64,000 bases of DNA from Sipunculus nudus (taxonomy: Eukaryota; Annelida; Sipuncula; Golfingiida; Sipunculidae), in the NCBI GenBank assembly GCA_026874595.1, contig CM049321.1, forward strand, positions 48,143,797-48,207,796, given 5' to 3'. Both the position numbers and the translations under genes were made by a program. Under the pieces are notes generated by a model. It did no database searches. It worked only from the letters and a program-made list of their open reading frames with translations, and was not told the origin of the DNA. Below are positions 29,386 to 42,650 of the stretch, one piece after another (the first letter of the stretch is position 1; each line of letters opens with the position of its first letter).

Positions 29386-31399
29386 CTCATGGGTTGTAAA
29401 AATTTGCATTAAGCCTGCTGATTTGGTTGAAGATTCTCATGTATTTTTCCCGCTTATAAATAACTGTACTAACATATAATCGCAATTCTTAACATAACCA
29501 TTATTTATATATATTATATCTGTATCTGTGCAGACCACGTGACCAGTCGCCAGTTGACGATCGATTAATTAGTTTATAAGGACTTTTAAGTGTACGATCA
29601 CTTACGCCCCCTTTTATATTGATATGTTTACTTAATAAAAGCTTAGACTTGTAAAATAAGTCAATTTGATAATCCATTAAATATCACATTCCCAATTTCT
29701 GGTGTGTGAGTATGTGCATGGGCATAGCTCGTAAGTCTGCGCCTGTATGTTTAGTTTAATGGTGCCCAATTATCTATAAAGCGTGTTGAATTAACAAGAT
29801 AAATAGCTGCTTCCTTTGAAAATAAATGTGTACCTGCCAAAATATTGTCCTGAAACCATTTGCTCAATTCTGTAAACGAGTGTTAAAAACAGTGGGCCGG
29901 GCGCGATCACAGGTGTTAACATAAATACAGCCGTATGCGAGTTACTGAGCAGTAGCGGATCCAGTGGGGGAGCCCCCCAACCCCCCCCCCCCCCCCCCCT
30001 CCCTCCCCCAACCACTGTCAGGCCTTTTTATCAGACGTGCATATCTATGCGTTGTCCTATGTCATTTTCTTTATATTTATTGATAATTGCCATATAGCAT
30101 TAAACAAACGACCAATTCAACAACAAAAAAGCTGGAAAAAATGGAACTAAAAGCGTGTGTCTGTGCAATGCCCATATCTATTTATATTTAGAAGAATAAA
30201 TTGGAATACCCACAATGGATGCAGACATTAACATTTCTATCCAAATTAATTCTACGCTGTTCACGTAGAATGTTTCAGCTTCTTTAGGCTTCGACATCTT
30301 GAACGACATTTTTTCAATTGGCTTCGTCTTTGGGAAATACATGCACTCTTGGTCTATTTGAACTGAATGATCTTGTATTATCGTTCTGTTAAAAGACAGT
30401 ATACATTGTGTGTATATGCATTGTCTTTTTATGATTGCAGAATTAAGCTCTGGAAACGTGTTGGCTCGTCATTAATAATATGTAAATGATAAATGACTAG
30501 GATTGGGGCGGTATATATCCGTTTGAATTTTCGTAGTCGAACACTTTGTTAGACGTATATGGTGAAAAGAACAACTTTTCAAAATGTGTAAGGAAAATTA
30601 AATATTAAACCCACAACATTAATTTATGAATACTTCTTATCGATCTACAATGCAGTTATCGATGGTGCATAAATACATAGGATAACAAGTGCTTTATAAT
30701 ACGTCAAGACGTACACGCCAGAGATCAAGTTTACCGTAAGCTGATAAGCTCTTTAATATGTAACCGCACACAGGGAAGAGTAATTCAAGCTACTGGTTAT
30801 TCAAAATAAACTTGAATGAGTAAAATCAACTTGAAATTCAGCAGAGTAGTTCGAGTATATAACTAATTATAACGGGACATCGGTTTGCCTCACAATAATA
30901 TATTTACATAATTCAATGTTGTTTATTACTTTTGAATGTTTACATTTGTCTTTATTTTATGAATGAGTAAACTTGGTTTTGATAAATAATAGAGGAATGC
31001 TTATAGATGCGTCCTTGCTTGTGCTCGGTTCTAATTTTCCACTCCTTTGATATGATCACAAATGATAATTGAAAGGGCATATAGGCTTAAGGTCTATTTA
31101 GTTTCCGATCAACCTCCGCTAGACGGCTCCAGGGTGAACCCACTGGACCATGACAGGTCCAGAAATCTCCGTTACACAGCGTGCTAGCCATCGGTCACTT
31201 GATCGGCGACAACTGCGCTGCACGCACATGCCCTTTAATTGCTCTCCCTCCAAACCCACGACGGTAATATTAGTTTTTTTTTTTTTTGCTGTGCACTACT
31301 TGTGTAGATACAATTGGGCAAAACGTGATTCTTTTATACTCCAATATACATGATTCCATGTTTTGAGGCCGTTTTTGTACGTATTTATCTTGCAAATTC
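28277..31399. other. Intergenic or intronic DNA, no gene recognised
   Basis: TA microsatellites at 28419-28439 and 29320-29383. The latter is preceded by TGCTTTCCA, as at 34098. C run at about 29979-29999. A minus-strand frame at 29180-28917 begins after a possible acceptor but shows no family. Confidence 0.45.
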
Positions 31400-31536
31400 G
31401 CTCATGAGCCCTTAGATCGGTACCTATGCGGCACAGAGACTTGCCTACTGCGGCCACAGGAACGCCCACAGCACCAGGAACAGGCGGATACGATATGCGT
31501 ACAGAAAAAAAAAACTTAATTAACAAATCCGTGAAA

Positions 31537-31960
31537 GAAAGCCGGACCTGCCTCGGTGTTCCAATCACATACAGGCATTTTGTAACTACCGAGGAGAGCT
31601 CAAGTTCCAGACACCCCATCGCCGATTATCATAAGAGAGAAAATACATCATGTGATGGATAGTCGGACTTCATCTCAGTGCTCCTCTTACGCACAAACAG
31701 TTGGTAAATACCGAGGAGCGGTAAAGTGCATGACAGTTTGCCAATTATCACGAGAGCGTAAAGATATAATGTGAAACAAGTTGGACGTAACCCTGGTGTT
31801 CCTATCACATGCATTCTGTAACTACCGAGGATAGGTGCATGAAGCTCATGACACCATCGCTGATTACCATGAGAGAACATTAAGTAAAATAAGCCGGTGT
31901 TTGCCTTCATGCGCCGATCACACAAACACTGGACAGCACAATTTATTCTCCGTCCGCCCG
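31537..31960 (+). repeat. Diverged ~117-bp tandem repeat, about 3.4 copies
   Basis: Units start near 31537, 31656, 31776 and 31891. Shared landmarks are CGGAC/TGGAC, TGTTCC-ATCACAT, TAACTACCGAGGA, CCATCGC-GATTA and CATGAGAGA. In unit 1 CCTCGGT and ACCGAGG can pair. Small open frames here follow the repeat. Confidence 0.55.
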
Positions 31961-34029
31961 TGCAGGCCCGAGCTGTTCACGCACAAAATGGACCGTTTTA
32001 AAAGGACCATCATGCCCATCACGTTCGTTTCATGCACGTGTCAAGAACACTTCTGTTAAATGTCCTATGGACACAGTTATGCCATTGTTCTACTCGTCGG
32101 ATGGACTCATTGTTTTATAATGGTTTTATTGTTTTATCTAGCATGGCGCCGCTTCATTATGAAACAAAAATTAGGTTGTAATGAATTTGTAATTCTGGCG
32201 CATTAAACTGTCACCAAAGTATATACTCATAACATTTGCCAGACTGTATGCTGGGAAGGTTTTCCTGGGAAAATTTGCATAAAGCAAGACTGAACTGATA
32301 GTGTGAATGAATATTATAAATAATATTGTCCCTGATTTTGTCCCTAGCTTTAATTGAATATCTCAGAATGTCTTCGATGGATGAAAATTACTTTAAGGAA
32401 ATATAATCCGAGTGTATACCACTAATAGTCTGTAAAAAAGGTCAAAACGATTGAGAAAAAATTGTCGATAAAGTGAAATTCACGTACGTATAATGTCCAT
32501 AGCGATCACCTGACTTGTACTATATAATGAGGTTGCCCGTCTTGACTTTGGTGGGGAGTTATTCATCCTGTGACGGATTTATGAGGTAGCTCAATTGTGT
32601 CCAGGGCGTGTATATCTGGATGAAAGCAGCTTGGCATTCAATTAATATTTGTACAGGATGTTCTGCTGATTCTGAATCTAAACATTTAATTTACGCTAAA
32701 AGTTGTGCAAGGAATAGAACTCTGATCGCCTACGGAGAGAGCCGAGCTTTTCCAGGTCCCAAATAAGAATTTGTTTAAGCTAAGACTGAAACATAATAAT
32801 ATTTATAGTATCCACAATTAACTATACACTACATGGTACAAGCGATGCGTTTATACCCGTTCGTGTATTATAATTTATGCATGTATGTTTCTATGTGTGT
32901 GTGTGTGTTTAGCACAACATAGCTCACGCATATATGAAGGAAATCTTATGATATTTTCAAACCATCGTGGGAATGGGCCAAAGAAGAAACGATTAGATTT
33001 TGTTGTACATCCTGACTCATCAACATCATCAAAGAATATTCACAAATGTACATTCACTTTTGCACAAAGGAACCTGGGAATATGGCCTCGATAAGTAAAT
33101 GTGACGATGGGCTATGGAACATTCTATAATAGGGTTTTCCGCATGGCGAAGGCTTGCATTCCTTAGAATGCAGATTTTTAATATAATTAATAATACCTGT
33201 GATCGAACCATGTTTTTCGTTACTTGTGATGGGTATAAGAATGAAATATGAAGAAAATATTCAGAAAATCAATTGTGTCGTCATCATGATTGTTTTTATT
33301 TATAATATAATCATTTAACTTGTAATGTATTTTCTATTTATAAAGTCCTATGAAATCAAAGAAAAAGTCAGACCTAAATAGCCACGTCTTGTATTGGGTG
33401 GTAAGAATGTACCAGCTGTTGGTGATCCTGCCAGTTCAGCTTTTTATGCCGTGGAGTAGTCTACCGGAGAACGTTAAAACGATCGATTCATTGCCTCACT
33501 ATCGTAGCGTGCTCAGTCAAATTGTGTAGCTCACTGAAGGCTTTATGATCGACACACCACAATATTCATACTCGAAACGTACGAAATCAGAGGTTAATAA
33601 TAGATTACAATTTAATAAAGGGGTTGCACTTAATACATAGATTAATCGATGCATTTTCACATCCCTAGCGTTTTATGCATTATTGAAATAAGAGAGATTA
33701 AAGGAGCCCAATCACCCAATCGACCTTTATAAACTAAAGGTAATCCCTTGGAGCTTTTATGAAAGTTAGCCAGAAAACGTGGATATCACTGCACAAAGGG
33801 GGCCTTTTTTTGTTAATATCAACGTGTTTATAATATAAAGGGACCCACCAAAATAATCAAAACAAATTCAACAAGGGCATCTGGCAGCAAGTCAGATAAG
33901 CTAAAGCTATGCAAATGGCGTTTTGCAACAAGTGACTTTCTGCCTCCGCATATACGCACACTACCATCTTAGCTTACATGTTTTTTCCCGTTTGTGAACA
34001 TTGCTGTGTTTACAAACATGTTGTTGATA
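31961..34029. other. Non-coding DNA without recognised gene
   Basis: AT-rich. A short palindrome CTGCATTC-TAAG-GAATGCAG type lies at about 33153-33172 and recurs in reverse orientation at 46152-46171. Confidence 0.45.
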
Positions 34030-34103
34030 AACAGCACCAGAAATCGGAAGATCGCGGGTTCGAATCCCACTGGCAGTGAACCACTTTTCTGTGTATACCC
34101 TTT

Positions 34104-34105
<2 letters not shown>
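34030..34105 (+). repeat. tRNA-derived SINE 3' part
   Basis: GGAAGATCGCGGGTTCG then AATCCCACTGGC is a canonical B-box and T-arm region. It is followed by TTTCCATATATA and a long TA repeat. No A box at the right distance, so only the 3' part is present. Confidence 0.5.

Positions 34106-34179
<74 letters not shown>
34106..34179. repeat. TA microsatellite
   Basis: About 37 TA units directly downstream of the SINE piece. Other TA arrays lie at 34338-34374, 34818-34876 and 37378-37420. Confidence 0.9.
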
Positions 34180-34182
<3 letters not shown>

Positions 34183-34335
34183 CTTAGGGTGCCCCTCTAA
34201 ACAAGGCCGTCAATACAGGAGGATGCAATTTGAATTAACATATGATGGAAACGTTAAACATAATATTTTATTTTTTAAAACATTTACCTTATTTTCATAT
34301 ATTTTAAATGTGTCACTAAGACAATAACATGTATA

Positions 34336-34377
<42 letters not shown>

Positions 34378-34815
34378 CGTGTATAAAATGTTTTCCCAAT
34401 TATGATTACCCTGCCATGCGAGCCATCCCCCAACCGTTGAAGATAAATTAACGCAACTGCCTCTAAACATACACGGCCTAGACGCAGTTCTCTTAGAGTC
34501 CCTCCCAACTTTATTGTTATATAACCCACGACTGCTTCGAGGTTTTACAAACAAGTTAGCTCATGAGGTTACCTTTATGCTTTATTCTGTTTTCCAGCCC
34601 TTCAGATCCTCTTGTCTGCTAATTTACTGCAGTCGTCAAAAACTTTCGTCACGTTTCTGCCCTTGCTTTGAGGATCCCGCTGTGAGCGAGACACCCCCTT
34701 CTGCATGGGAGACGGTAAACTTTTCCTTTACACATTGAGCGAATCTGTCATGTATGTTAAGTCTGTCTGGGATCGGTTAGTCTGATTAACCTGCATTTTC
34801 ACCCTTCACACACAG

Positions 34816-34882
<67 letters not shown>

Positions 34883-37371
34883 CATAAATATTATCAATTG
34901 TGTTATCATTATCAATTTTGAAATAAACATCTTTCTCTGTTGAAAGATCAAACATAGCATATTAAACATAGCATAACTATTCACTCTGCGCTTGCATATC
35001 CACAAGATGTCAGTTAACAAGGTGAATGCTGTTGTGGACAAACAGGAAAACCATGTGACCAGAGTAGTATATCTGAGCACTAGCTTTCGCTGGTGCGTCT
35101 GATCTGCCTTTACAGATGTTCACTGGATTTCCTTGCCGGATGTGTTTCGATTATGATCCGTGGTGGTTTAAGCTGGGCCAAAACAAAGTTATCAACACGT
35201 GGATATAAGCAAAACTGACAGCCTGTTCACCCTGGGATCGGCGTTCTTATTATACAGTTTTTTTTTATTAAAAGTACAAGGGATTTACTTTATTAATACA
35301 TTGGAATGTTTCCCTTTAAAATAATATGAACAGCTGCATCTACAGGCTAAATCGGGGGGGGGGGGGGGGGGGGTGAGTGTTTCACTCACAAACGGCGCAA
35401 CAATACATTTTCTAATTTTATATTATATGGCCCAATTACGCCAGTCACAAAAACGGCATTTGAAGAGCCTAACGTTATTGGCTACTGAAAGGAATTCCCC
35501 CCCCCCCAACACACACACCGCCGTCAGAGCTTTAATTCTAAGCCACGTTGTCTAAATTCCTATACCCTCCTCTGGCTTATATACGCCACCGGGCAACTGC
35601 TGTTTGGTGAGAGGAAAATTTATGTAACTTGCATTACACGCCTAAGTTTTATGATCTATAATTCAGATCTTACAATTCTCTGTTTATGTATACTCCACGA
35701 TTAAATAAACAAGTGCCACATAGAGACTGTAACTCCACAGTGTTCCCACTGTCAGACAAGTCTTGTTTATGTTTGGGAAAGAATAGCAAAATTACTATTC
35801 AGCAGAGCGAGCATAATCTCATCTTGTTTGAATAATAGTAGGATTACCTAAACGTTTTTATCATTTTTCTTTAAACATTGCAAATCGTGTCATTTTTCTC
35901 AGGGACAACCCATTCTTTTTTTCTCTGCACAGTCGCTGGGTTTTAGGATGCATATCCGCCTTTTTCGATCCCTCAGTATCGCTTCATAATGTCCGTTTTA
36001 CAAATCCAGTGCTGCCATTTTCCTGGTTTCCAAGTCCAGAAGTTAATTGTATAAGTGATAAGTGAACATATTTTTTATTATTTTTATCCTTCAGAATACG
36101 AAATTCTGAGTTATTCATCTCTGAATAGTTCAAGCTGTTGCGGAGGCATAGAGGCATACTACAAGTATATATGTACCAGTGGAAATGTGCTGCAATTCTT
36201 ACAAGAAACGGATAGACGCACTGGCATCTACATGCATGTAGATAGATATAAATGCATGCATGCAAAAAAGCACTTTCGCTGGCTGTTGTAAATGGCACTT
36301 CTTATTTACGCTAATGGTACATTTACAGGACACCTCACTATTGAGGACAAAATGATTGAGTCCCTTGACTGTCCGCTTTAGACAGGTTTCACTGTATTTA
36401 ATTATCCTGGGTGCAGGAAGCAACACGAAAGTAATCCGCAAACAGCTTCCAGGCGAGAATAAATCTGCGGTAAGAGATGTTCGTGTCATGAATCCGTGTT
36501 TCAACAGATTAATGCGGAATAACGCTTTTCTGAATCTCGCCCAAATCCTCAAATTGAAAAAAGAAATCATCGGAAGAATCTAAGGATATCCACCCCTTCA
36601 CATATTATGCCATACAAATTACGCTCATTTATAATCTGATCTCGCAAAGCAGTTTCAAGGATTTAGGTCTTGAACATCGGGTATAATGACCCATGGGTTA
36701 AAACAGTTTATGCCAGTCAGTTGACTGCAGTAGTTAGTTATTAAGTCCAGATTTGTTGTGACTGGGATGAAATTAACAACATGCACGTGATGCCGTGCCA
36801 CGCTACAAGTGGCTGTCAATGGGCCGCTTGAGGGACGGAGGAAGGTTAGCGTGTAAACGCCATCAAGAAGGAAAAACATGACAATCAGCTCTCTAGCCAG
36901 TGATGAAGTGAGGCAGTAAGCCCTTTTTGCCTCGAAATAAATATTGTTTCAACCAGGACCTGAACGGGTGTTGACCCGACACAATAAATTTAACAGACTG
37001 AAGTGCCCCCGTACAGATTTACTATACTGAGCCTGCGTTTATACTGAGAGTGTGAGTAAACAGCATCAGTGGCTACAAAGAAGGAGTTATACATACTATA
37101 GCGCTATACCCATATTTTGACCTGTGACATCCGGGTTTAATGCGTATGGAACATGGCGGCCCTCTGATCGGTTTTGAGAAAATGTGAAAAAAAATAAGTG
37201 TGTCAAAGCGTGGGGAATTGACACTAAAGTTCTCCGAGGTCAATGACCAGGAGGGAGTCTACCTGCGGTGAGAAAGTAGTGAAACGGAGGCGTGTATCGG
37301 CAAAGTTTGGAACGGAATAAAGCTTTTGACCACACCCAAATCCTAAAACTATAGTAGTGTTATATATAAAT

Positions 37372-37424
<53 letters not shown>

Positions 37425-38523
37425 GCGATATATGTTGAATGATCAATATAGGTATATATAAGACATTGAAATAAAGTCGTATCTACTCGGACGTCGAAAA
37501 TAAACATATATTTACAGAAAAAAAGCTGTAGCATTATGAGCAACTTCATTCTCTGCAGTTCTCTGTAAATATGTTTACCTGCGGCAGGGAAGTTGCTTTC
37601 ATATCGAATGAAGGAATTTTAAAGTTAAGAAAAACTAACCTTCAACCAATATTGTTTACCACTTTCCGTTGTCAACTTGTCAAACCATGTCTGCTAAAAT
37701 AACGGCAAGTGAACTTTTTAATCTTAAATATTTTGCAACATAGTCGGGTCTGTATGCCACCGTGTACGTCTGTATTGGGGAAAAACAGGAAACTAGATGA
37801 TCCTCAGTAGAGCGCAAATCCTCCGCTCTGCTGTCTTTTTATAACACACATAACTATCCAAGAAGGATTAATCAATAAGCAAACATAGTAAATATGACAA
37901 TTTGTAGCTAAAAAATGAATAAAAAAAATGTGCGTTTACATGAAGTTTACTTTCGAAAACATGAAAACTTTCACTTGCAATAAACTTTTAATGTTGATAT
38001 AATCTCCCATTATAGTTTTTCGTTGTCAAATCATATTAAGGTACGTTATGTTGTCAGCAAACGATGAGATGTGCGGTTCCTGAAGCTGATGAAATCAATA
38101 ATGAAATATGGCGTAATGTCTACATACATAAAATGAAAAATGTACGAATACCCCAATGCTAATTCTGTTGATCGCAAAATACAGTTGTTTCTTGCACATA
38201 ATTCGATTTTTTCCGAGTAAAAGTCTTCAGTGCAATTCACTATTGGTACCATAAATAAAACGCATATACCCAAATTGTGGTAGTCATACCATGCATGAGT
38301 TTAATAGGGTCCTTCTTGTCCCAAATGAAACCCCTGATACAGATTCCGTGGAAATATTGTTTTGCGTATTCCTGCTAATACTCCAACAGACAAACAAACA
38401 TGTGTGAAAACATGTCCTTCTTTGCTTTGGTAATGGCGACTATGTTGCTTCAATCTTAACTCGTCCTAATAATTTGTAGATTGACATAAAATATGGCTAT
38501 TAATATTTCTCAAACAGACTAAC
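34180..38523. other. Non-coding DNA with microsatellites
   Basis: Holds three TA arrays, a G run at 35354-35373 and a C run near 35498-35507. The segment after 34375 (ATTACCCTGCCATGCGAG) resembles that after 51668 next to another TA array, so it is a dispersed repeat. I found no zinc-finger exons that could continue the PR/SET gene downstream of 38524. Confidence 0.4.
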
Positions 38524-38745
38524 ATTAACTCCTAACTTTCGTGAATAGTCCCTCCCATAGTAAATCAGTAGCTCTGCCCCGGGCGCCACGTCTTTCGTCA
38601 ACCGGAAGAACACCCTGTCGTAGCACTGAGCCGAGACGACGTTCCGTTCTTCCGGATATGACGCACCATTCACGAAACGTGTCCATGATGATTTTTGCAT
38701 GTCTACAGCGTCTATATAATGATGGATGTAAGACCGTCGGTATAC
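38524..38745 (-). CDS. PRDM-type PR/SET domain, C-terminal exon
   Basis: The exon follows an acceptor (CGTTTCAG) and enters in phase 0. It reads SYIHHYIDAVDMQKSSW, RFVNGASYPEERNVVS, VFFRLTKDVAPGAELL, IYYGRDYSRKLGV. RFVNGA corresponds to the RFVNCA motif and ELLIYYGRDY to ELLVWYGDEY of PRDM proteins, at the methyl-donor pocket. PRDM9-like relatives are histone H3 methyltransferases. The donor is probably GTTAGT at 38523; without it the frame stops at 38500. Zinc fingers expected further along were not found. Confidence 0.6.
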
Positions 38746-40457
38746 CTGAAACGAAAAAGTATACAATTTTATATATTGATTCGAACCCGACCGGTTTAAA
38801 ATGGATAAAGATTAGTACATTGGCTCAGCTTCTTAAAGATGGCGCTGCAGTAGCCAGTATCTTCCCCCTAAAAATGCCATATCCGTCAGGATAAACTCGT
38901 AAGAAACTCTTTACAGTGTTCCGGACATTTCAACACTTAATACTTAAGGCATTTGTCTTGCGTGGCCACGCATGAGTTGTGTGATAACGGGGAGAGCCGC
39001 CACCTTCTTTTTTAAATATAGATAAGAACGTATCTGTGTTTAAAACCCAGTCAGGTTTAAAAGTATTTATCATTTAAACAGTGATCGAGTAAACGAAGAC
39101 ACTCAGTAAAGCGTGTACCTCGGTCTAAGCAAAACATTCCATGTTAATAGATTTGCCGCTTTATCTTGATCAGCAACGTTAAATTACATTTTAATGCATC
39201 AGAAGCAGGTTTGGATATTCAGAATAGATTGGATATTTATATTTGTTGCTATATTTAGTATAAATCATACCAAAACTAATGTTACTTTTTTATACACATT
39301 TAGTTAAATATGTTTGTTCTTCTTCTGTTTATTATTTATTATTAATGTATTATTTTTATTATATTTTTATACTGTTATTATTGTTATAGTTTTTTTTATC
39401 GACTTTTTTTTTTCTTTAATCTTGTTTTAGAATGTTTTGAATATGGAGTCACGTCACTTAGCGTCATATTGACCCTCTGGCACTACGACCAGATTACTGG
39501 CGCCAGAGTGTCATGACATCTACGTCTGAGGATCGCCTTATAAGGCCTTATGAAGATGCAAATATTTTCGTCATTTCTGACAACGCTTCATGGGCTACAG
39601 GTACACTGTCAATCAAATAAATCAGACCATTCGTTAGCATTTTTTGTGTACTTTCTAATAATACCAAATATGAGCGAGGAGAGTTCCTGTTGAACCCAGC
39701 ACATTGGTAAACCCCCCGGCATGTTTGTTGAATTTATGACCGCATGAACACAAACATGGTTCACACGGGTTACAGGACGCAGGCAACTTGCAGGCGACAC
39801 AGGAAATGACCCGTGTCCATGGAGACGGTGTTTCAGTTTGGGTTGCGAGCTCACATATATACTATTGTGTTTATTCGCCATGCTAAGCATAATATTGAGA
39901 TTATGGGCCGTTTACCACAATATGAATGCAACCAGATGCAAGACCAATTATCCGATTGCCTACTGAGTCGGGTTGTCTCGTCACTATGTATTAATGTATT
40001 TTGTAAATCATTATTGTGAAGCTATGGGTCTGAGGCCTGTATTTTCTTAATAAAACTCATTCCTTCATTCATCTTGTTCAGCACTGGCCCATATCTCATC
40101 CCTATATGTTAAGCATTTAGTGTCACTATTAGATGATAGATGATAGCAATTGACAGTAGGTAAATGTAATTTAGGCAAAACATTATAACTGGGTCTGCCA
40201 TTTTTTTTCTGACCCCTACCGAAATTGGCCTGTTCATCTGCTGACTTTCAAACCAACAACCGAACAAACAAGATACATTACCTTCATTAAGTACCGTAGA
40301 GACGTGCGTATAGGTCGAAAAATTCGTTTAAAAAATACACCAGGAGAAGGTGAAAGTGTTAGACGTATATAATGGTTTAAACCCAACGCCCGAATTTTTA
40401 CCAATACAAGAAAGGGCCAGTAAATGCACAAAAATGATGAGAACAAAGTAAACTCAC
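38746..40457 (-). other. Probable intron of the PR/SET gene
   Basis: Phase-0 junctions at both sides join TYMFR to VYRRS, as in the continuous PRDM fold. Nothing else recognised inside. Confidence 0.45.
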
Positions 40458-40652
40458 TCGAAACATATAGGTGTCGTCGGGTTGTTCGTCATCCCAGTAC
40501 CGCGTGAGGGCGACACCGTCGTACTCGCCGAGCCAGGTGTGAGCTTTGATGAAGGTCTCCGCGAACGTACCAAGTCCAGCCACAGCGGACGGACGAATGA
40601 CTATCTCTGGAGGCGCGGTGCGGATGGCGCGGTCGGCTATACCCCAGGGGAC
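40458..40652 (-). CDS. PRDM-type PR/SET domain, N-terminal exon
   Basis: A 195-base exon with donor GTGAGT at 40457, phase 0 at both ends. It reads RAIRTAPPEIVIRPS, then AVAGLGTFAETFIKAHTW, LGEYDGVALTRYWDDEQ, PDDTYMFR. AGLGTFAETFI..LGEYDG matches the AGLGVFAE..F.PYEG start of PR domains. With 38524-38745 it completes one PR/SET domain of about 120 residues. Confidence 0.6.
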
Positions 40653-41032
40653 CTGATCAGTGTATTGGGATTTTTAGTATATGATGCAACATTTGCGAAT
40701 GAAGTAATCTTCATTTAACAAAAATAACTGCTGAATTTTAATTGTAGGAAATACAAGTTTATTTTAGATACAGTTCAGCAGTCCGCATTTAATTTGGCTG
40801 TATTGTAACTCTTAATATTTTTTTTTATTTCAAATTTCCAAGCATTTTTGTTTTTATCATGTTTAATGACTTAAAAAAGGACACATCGCCAAACTTCTCA
40901 CAAAACACAGGCTAGACTTTTAAAAGGAAATACAGATGGCATCAATCTAGTACACTGTGTCAACAATTTGTTAATCAGTCTATAGTAAGTGTATCAGCGA
41001 CGGTCAGTAATGTAGGGCTCAAGTGCGGACTT

Positions 41033-41078
41033 GGACTCGAGGGCCTTGGACTCGGATTTGGACTCGGACTCGGAGAAA
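41033..41078 (+). repeat. GGACTC short tandem repeat
   Basis: Repeated GGACTC/GGACTTGGACTC units. Confidence 0.6.
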
Positions 41079-41423
41079 TCAGGCCGAATCTATCTCGAGT
41101 AGAAGTAGAAAAGAAAAGTAGATAACGCTGGTGCACATTGGTGAACTACTAAAATAAATTTACAATAAATTATTATATACATACCTTTTTTTAGCTAAGC
41201 ATCAATGCCTGAACTAACTAAACATTTAAGTAGAGGGTATACTCAAATAAAATTTAAATAATAAATCTCAAATATCCTTTTAATGTCTTTGAATAAAATA
41301 GTTGTATTGGACTCGGTCTCGAATTTGGACTTAAAAAAATGGATTTAATAAAAATGAACGTCGACGAACACATAACCTCCTTAGCAGAGAATCATTGAGA
41401 ATCATAATTTATACGACAGTCAC

Positions 41424-41554
41424 CAGGATGCGCTTTTCGCAGACCTTGTAGCTGTGTTCCAGCATGCCATTGATGTGAAGTGGACATTCCATTTCTCTGG
41501 GATCAAATACGTGGAAGGCATTAAGTGATGACGTCAGTAAAAGTAGAGTGCTCG
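41424..41554 (-). CDS. Possible upstream exon of the PR/SET gene
   Basis: After a strong acceptor (TTTCTCTTGCAG, ending 41555) the frame (phase 1 in) reads LNAFHVFDPREMECPLHI and NGMLEHSYKVCEKRIL. It can end in phase 0 at a GTGACT donor (41423), matching the entry phase of the exon at 40652. Cys/His-bearing sequence before the PR domain is usual, but this segment has no diagnostic motif. Confidence 0.35.
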
Positions 41555-41984
41555 CTGCAAGAGAAATGTTTTTTGTTTGGTCTATACTTAACAGATTTAT
41601 GAATGTATGGCATAATATAAGAAATTCCATTTAACTTACTGATGATTTAACTGTACAAGTATTTTTATGGTTCACGTTCTATGACCTCAAAATACCAGAC
41701 ACGTATAGATTAGTTAGTTTTCTAAGTTATGAATTATAGTCTTAGAACATCTGCACAAATATCAAAGTCTTATCCAACTGGATATATTTTCTTGGATGTT
41801 CGGATCGGTTGTTCTTTAGGACAATTATGCCGTAATCTTGTGTTAAGGCCTGCGAGCGGTATGAATCGGATATGCACCAGAAACCATTAAAATTGTTCTA
41901 ACTCGACAGCCTGAACACGTGATGTCACCCCTCCCTCTACCACACACGTGAACACACGGGTACTCTTTCTGCCAGCCATTTCTT

Positions 41985-42650
41985 TCTCTCGCCCTCATTC
42001 TCTGTCTGTCTTTCTGTCTCTCTGTTTCTGTCTCTGTATGTCTTTTTCTCTCCCCCCCCCCCCCTCTTTCTCTCTCTTTCTCTCTCTGTCTATTTGTATA
42101 TCTGTCTGTCTCACTCACCCTCCCTCCTTCTCTGTCTCCCTACTTGTATGTTTCTCTCTCTCTCTCTCTCTCCTTTCCTCCATATATGTCTCCCTGCTTG
42201 TCTGTCCCTCCTCCCCCCCCCCCTCTCTCTCCCTCTCTGTCTGTTTGTCTGTATGTCTCTCTGTGTATCTCTGTCTCTCTGTCTCTCGGTCCCTCTCGCA
42301 CTCTCGTGTTTTATGTATCCCTATCTGTTGGTCTCCCCCCACCCCTCTCTCTCTCCTTTCCTCCATATATGTCTCCCTGCTTGTCTGTCTCTCCCCCCTC
42401 TCTCTCCCTCTCTGTTTGTCTGTATGTCTCTCTGTGTATCTCTGTCTGTCTGTTTCTCGGTCCCTCTCGCACTCTCGTCTTTTATGTATCCCTATCTGTT
42501 GGTCTCCCCCCACCCCTCTCTCTCCCTACATCTCTGTCTGTCTGTCTCTCCTTGTCCCTCTCTCACCCTCCTTCCTCCTCTGTCTCCCTGTCTGTCTGTC
42601 TCCCCTTTTCACTCCCTTCCTCTCTCTCTCTCTTTCTCTCTCCTTCGATC
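41985..42650 (+). repeat. CT-rich low-complexity DNA with a duplicated ~180-bp block
   Basis: CTGTCT/CTCTCT satellite-like DNA on the plus strand. The blocks around 42172-42350 and 42354-42530 are near copies (CCTCCATATATGTCTCCC, then CGCACTCTCGT and TTTTATGTATCCCTATC). Long open frames in all plus frames and one minus frame are composition artefacts. Confidence 0.8.

Noticed and set aside
31537-31960. CRISPR-like array
   Set aside because: Units are contiguous and diverged throughout, with no constant repeat and variable spacer pattern. The host is an animal.
36055-36570. Possible zinc-finger continuation of the PR/SET gene
   Set aside because: No C2H2 spacing and no phase-compatible splice sites were found.
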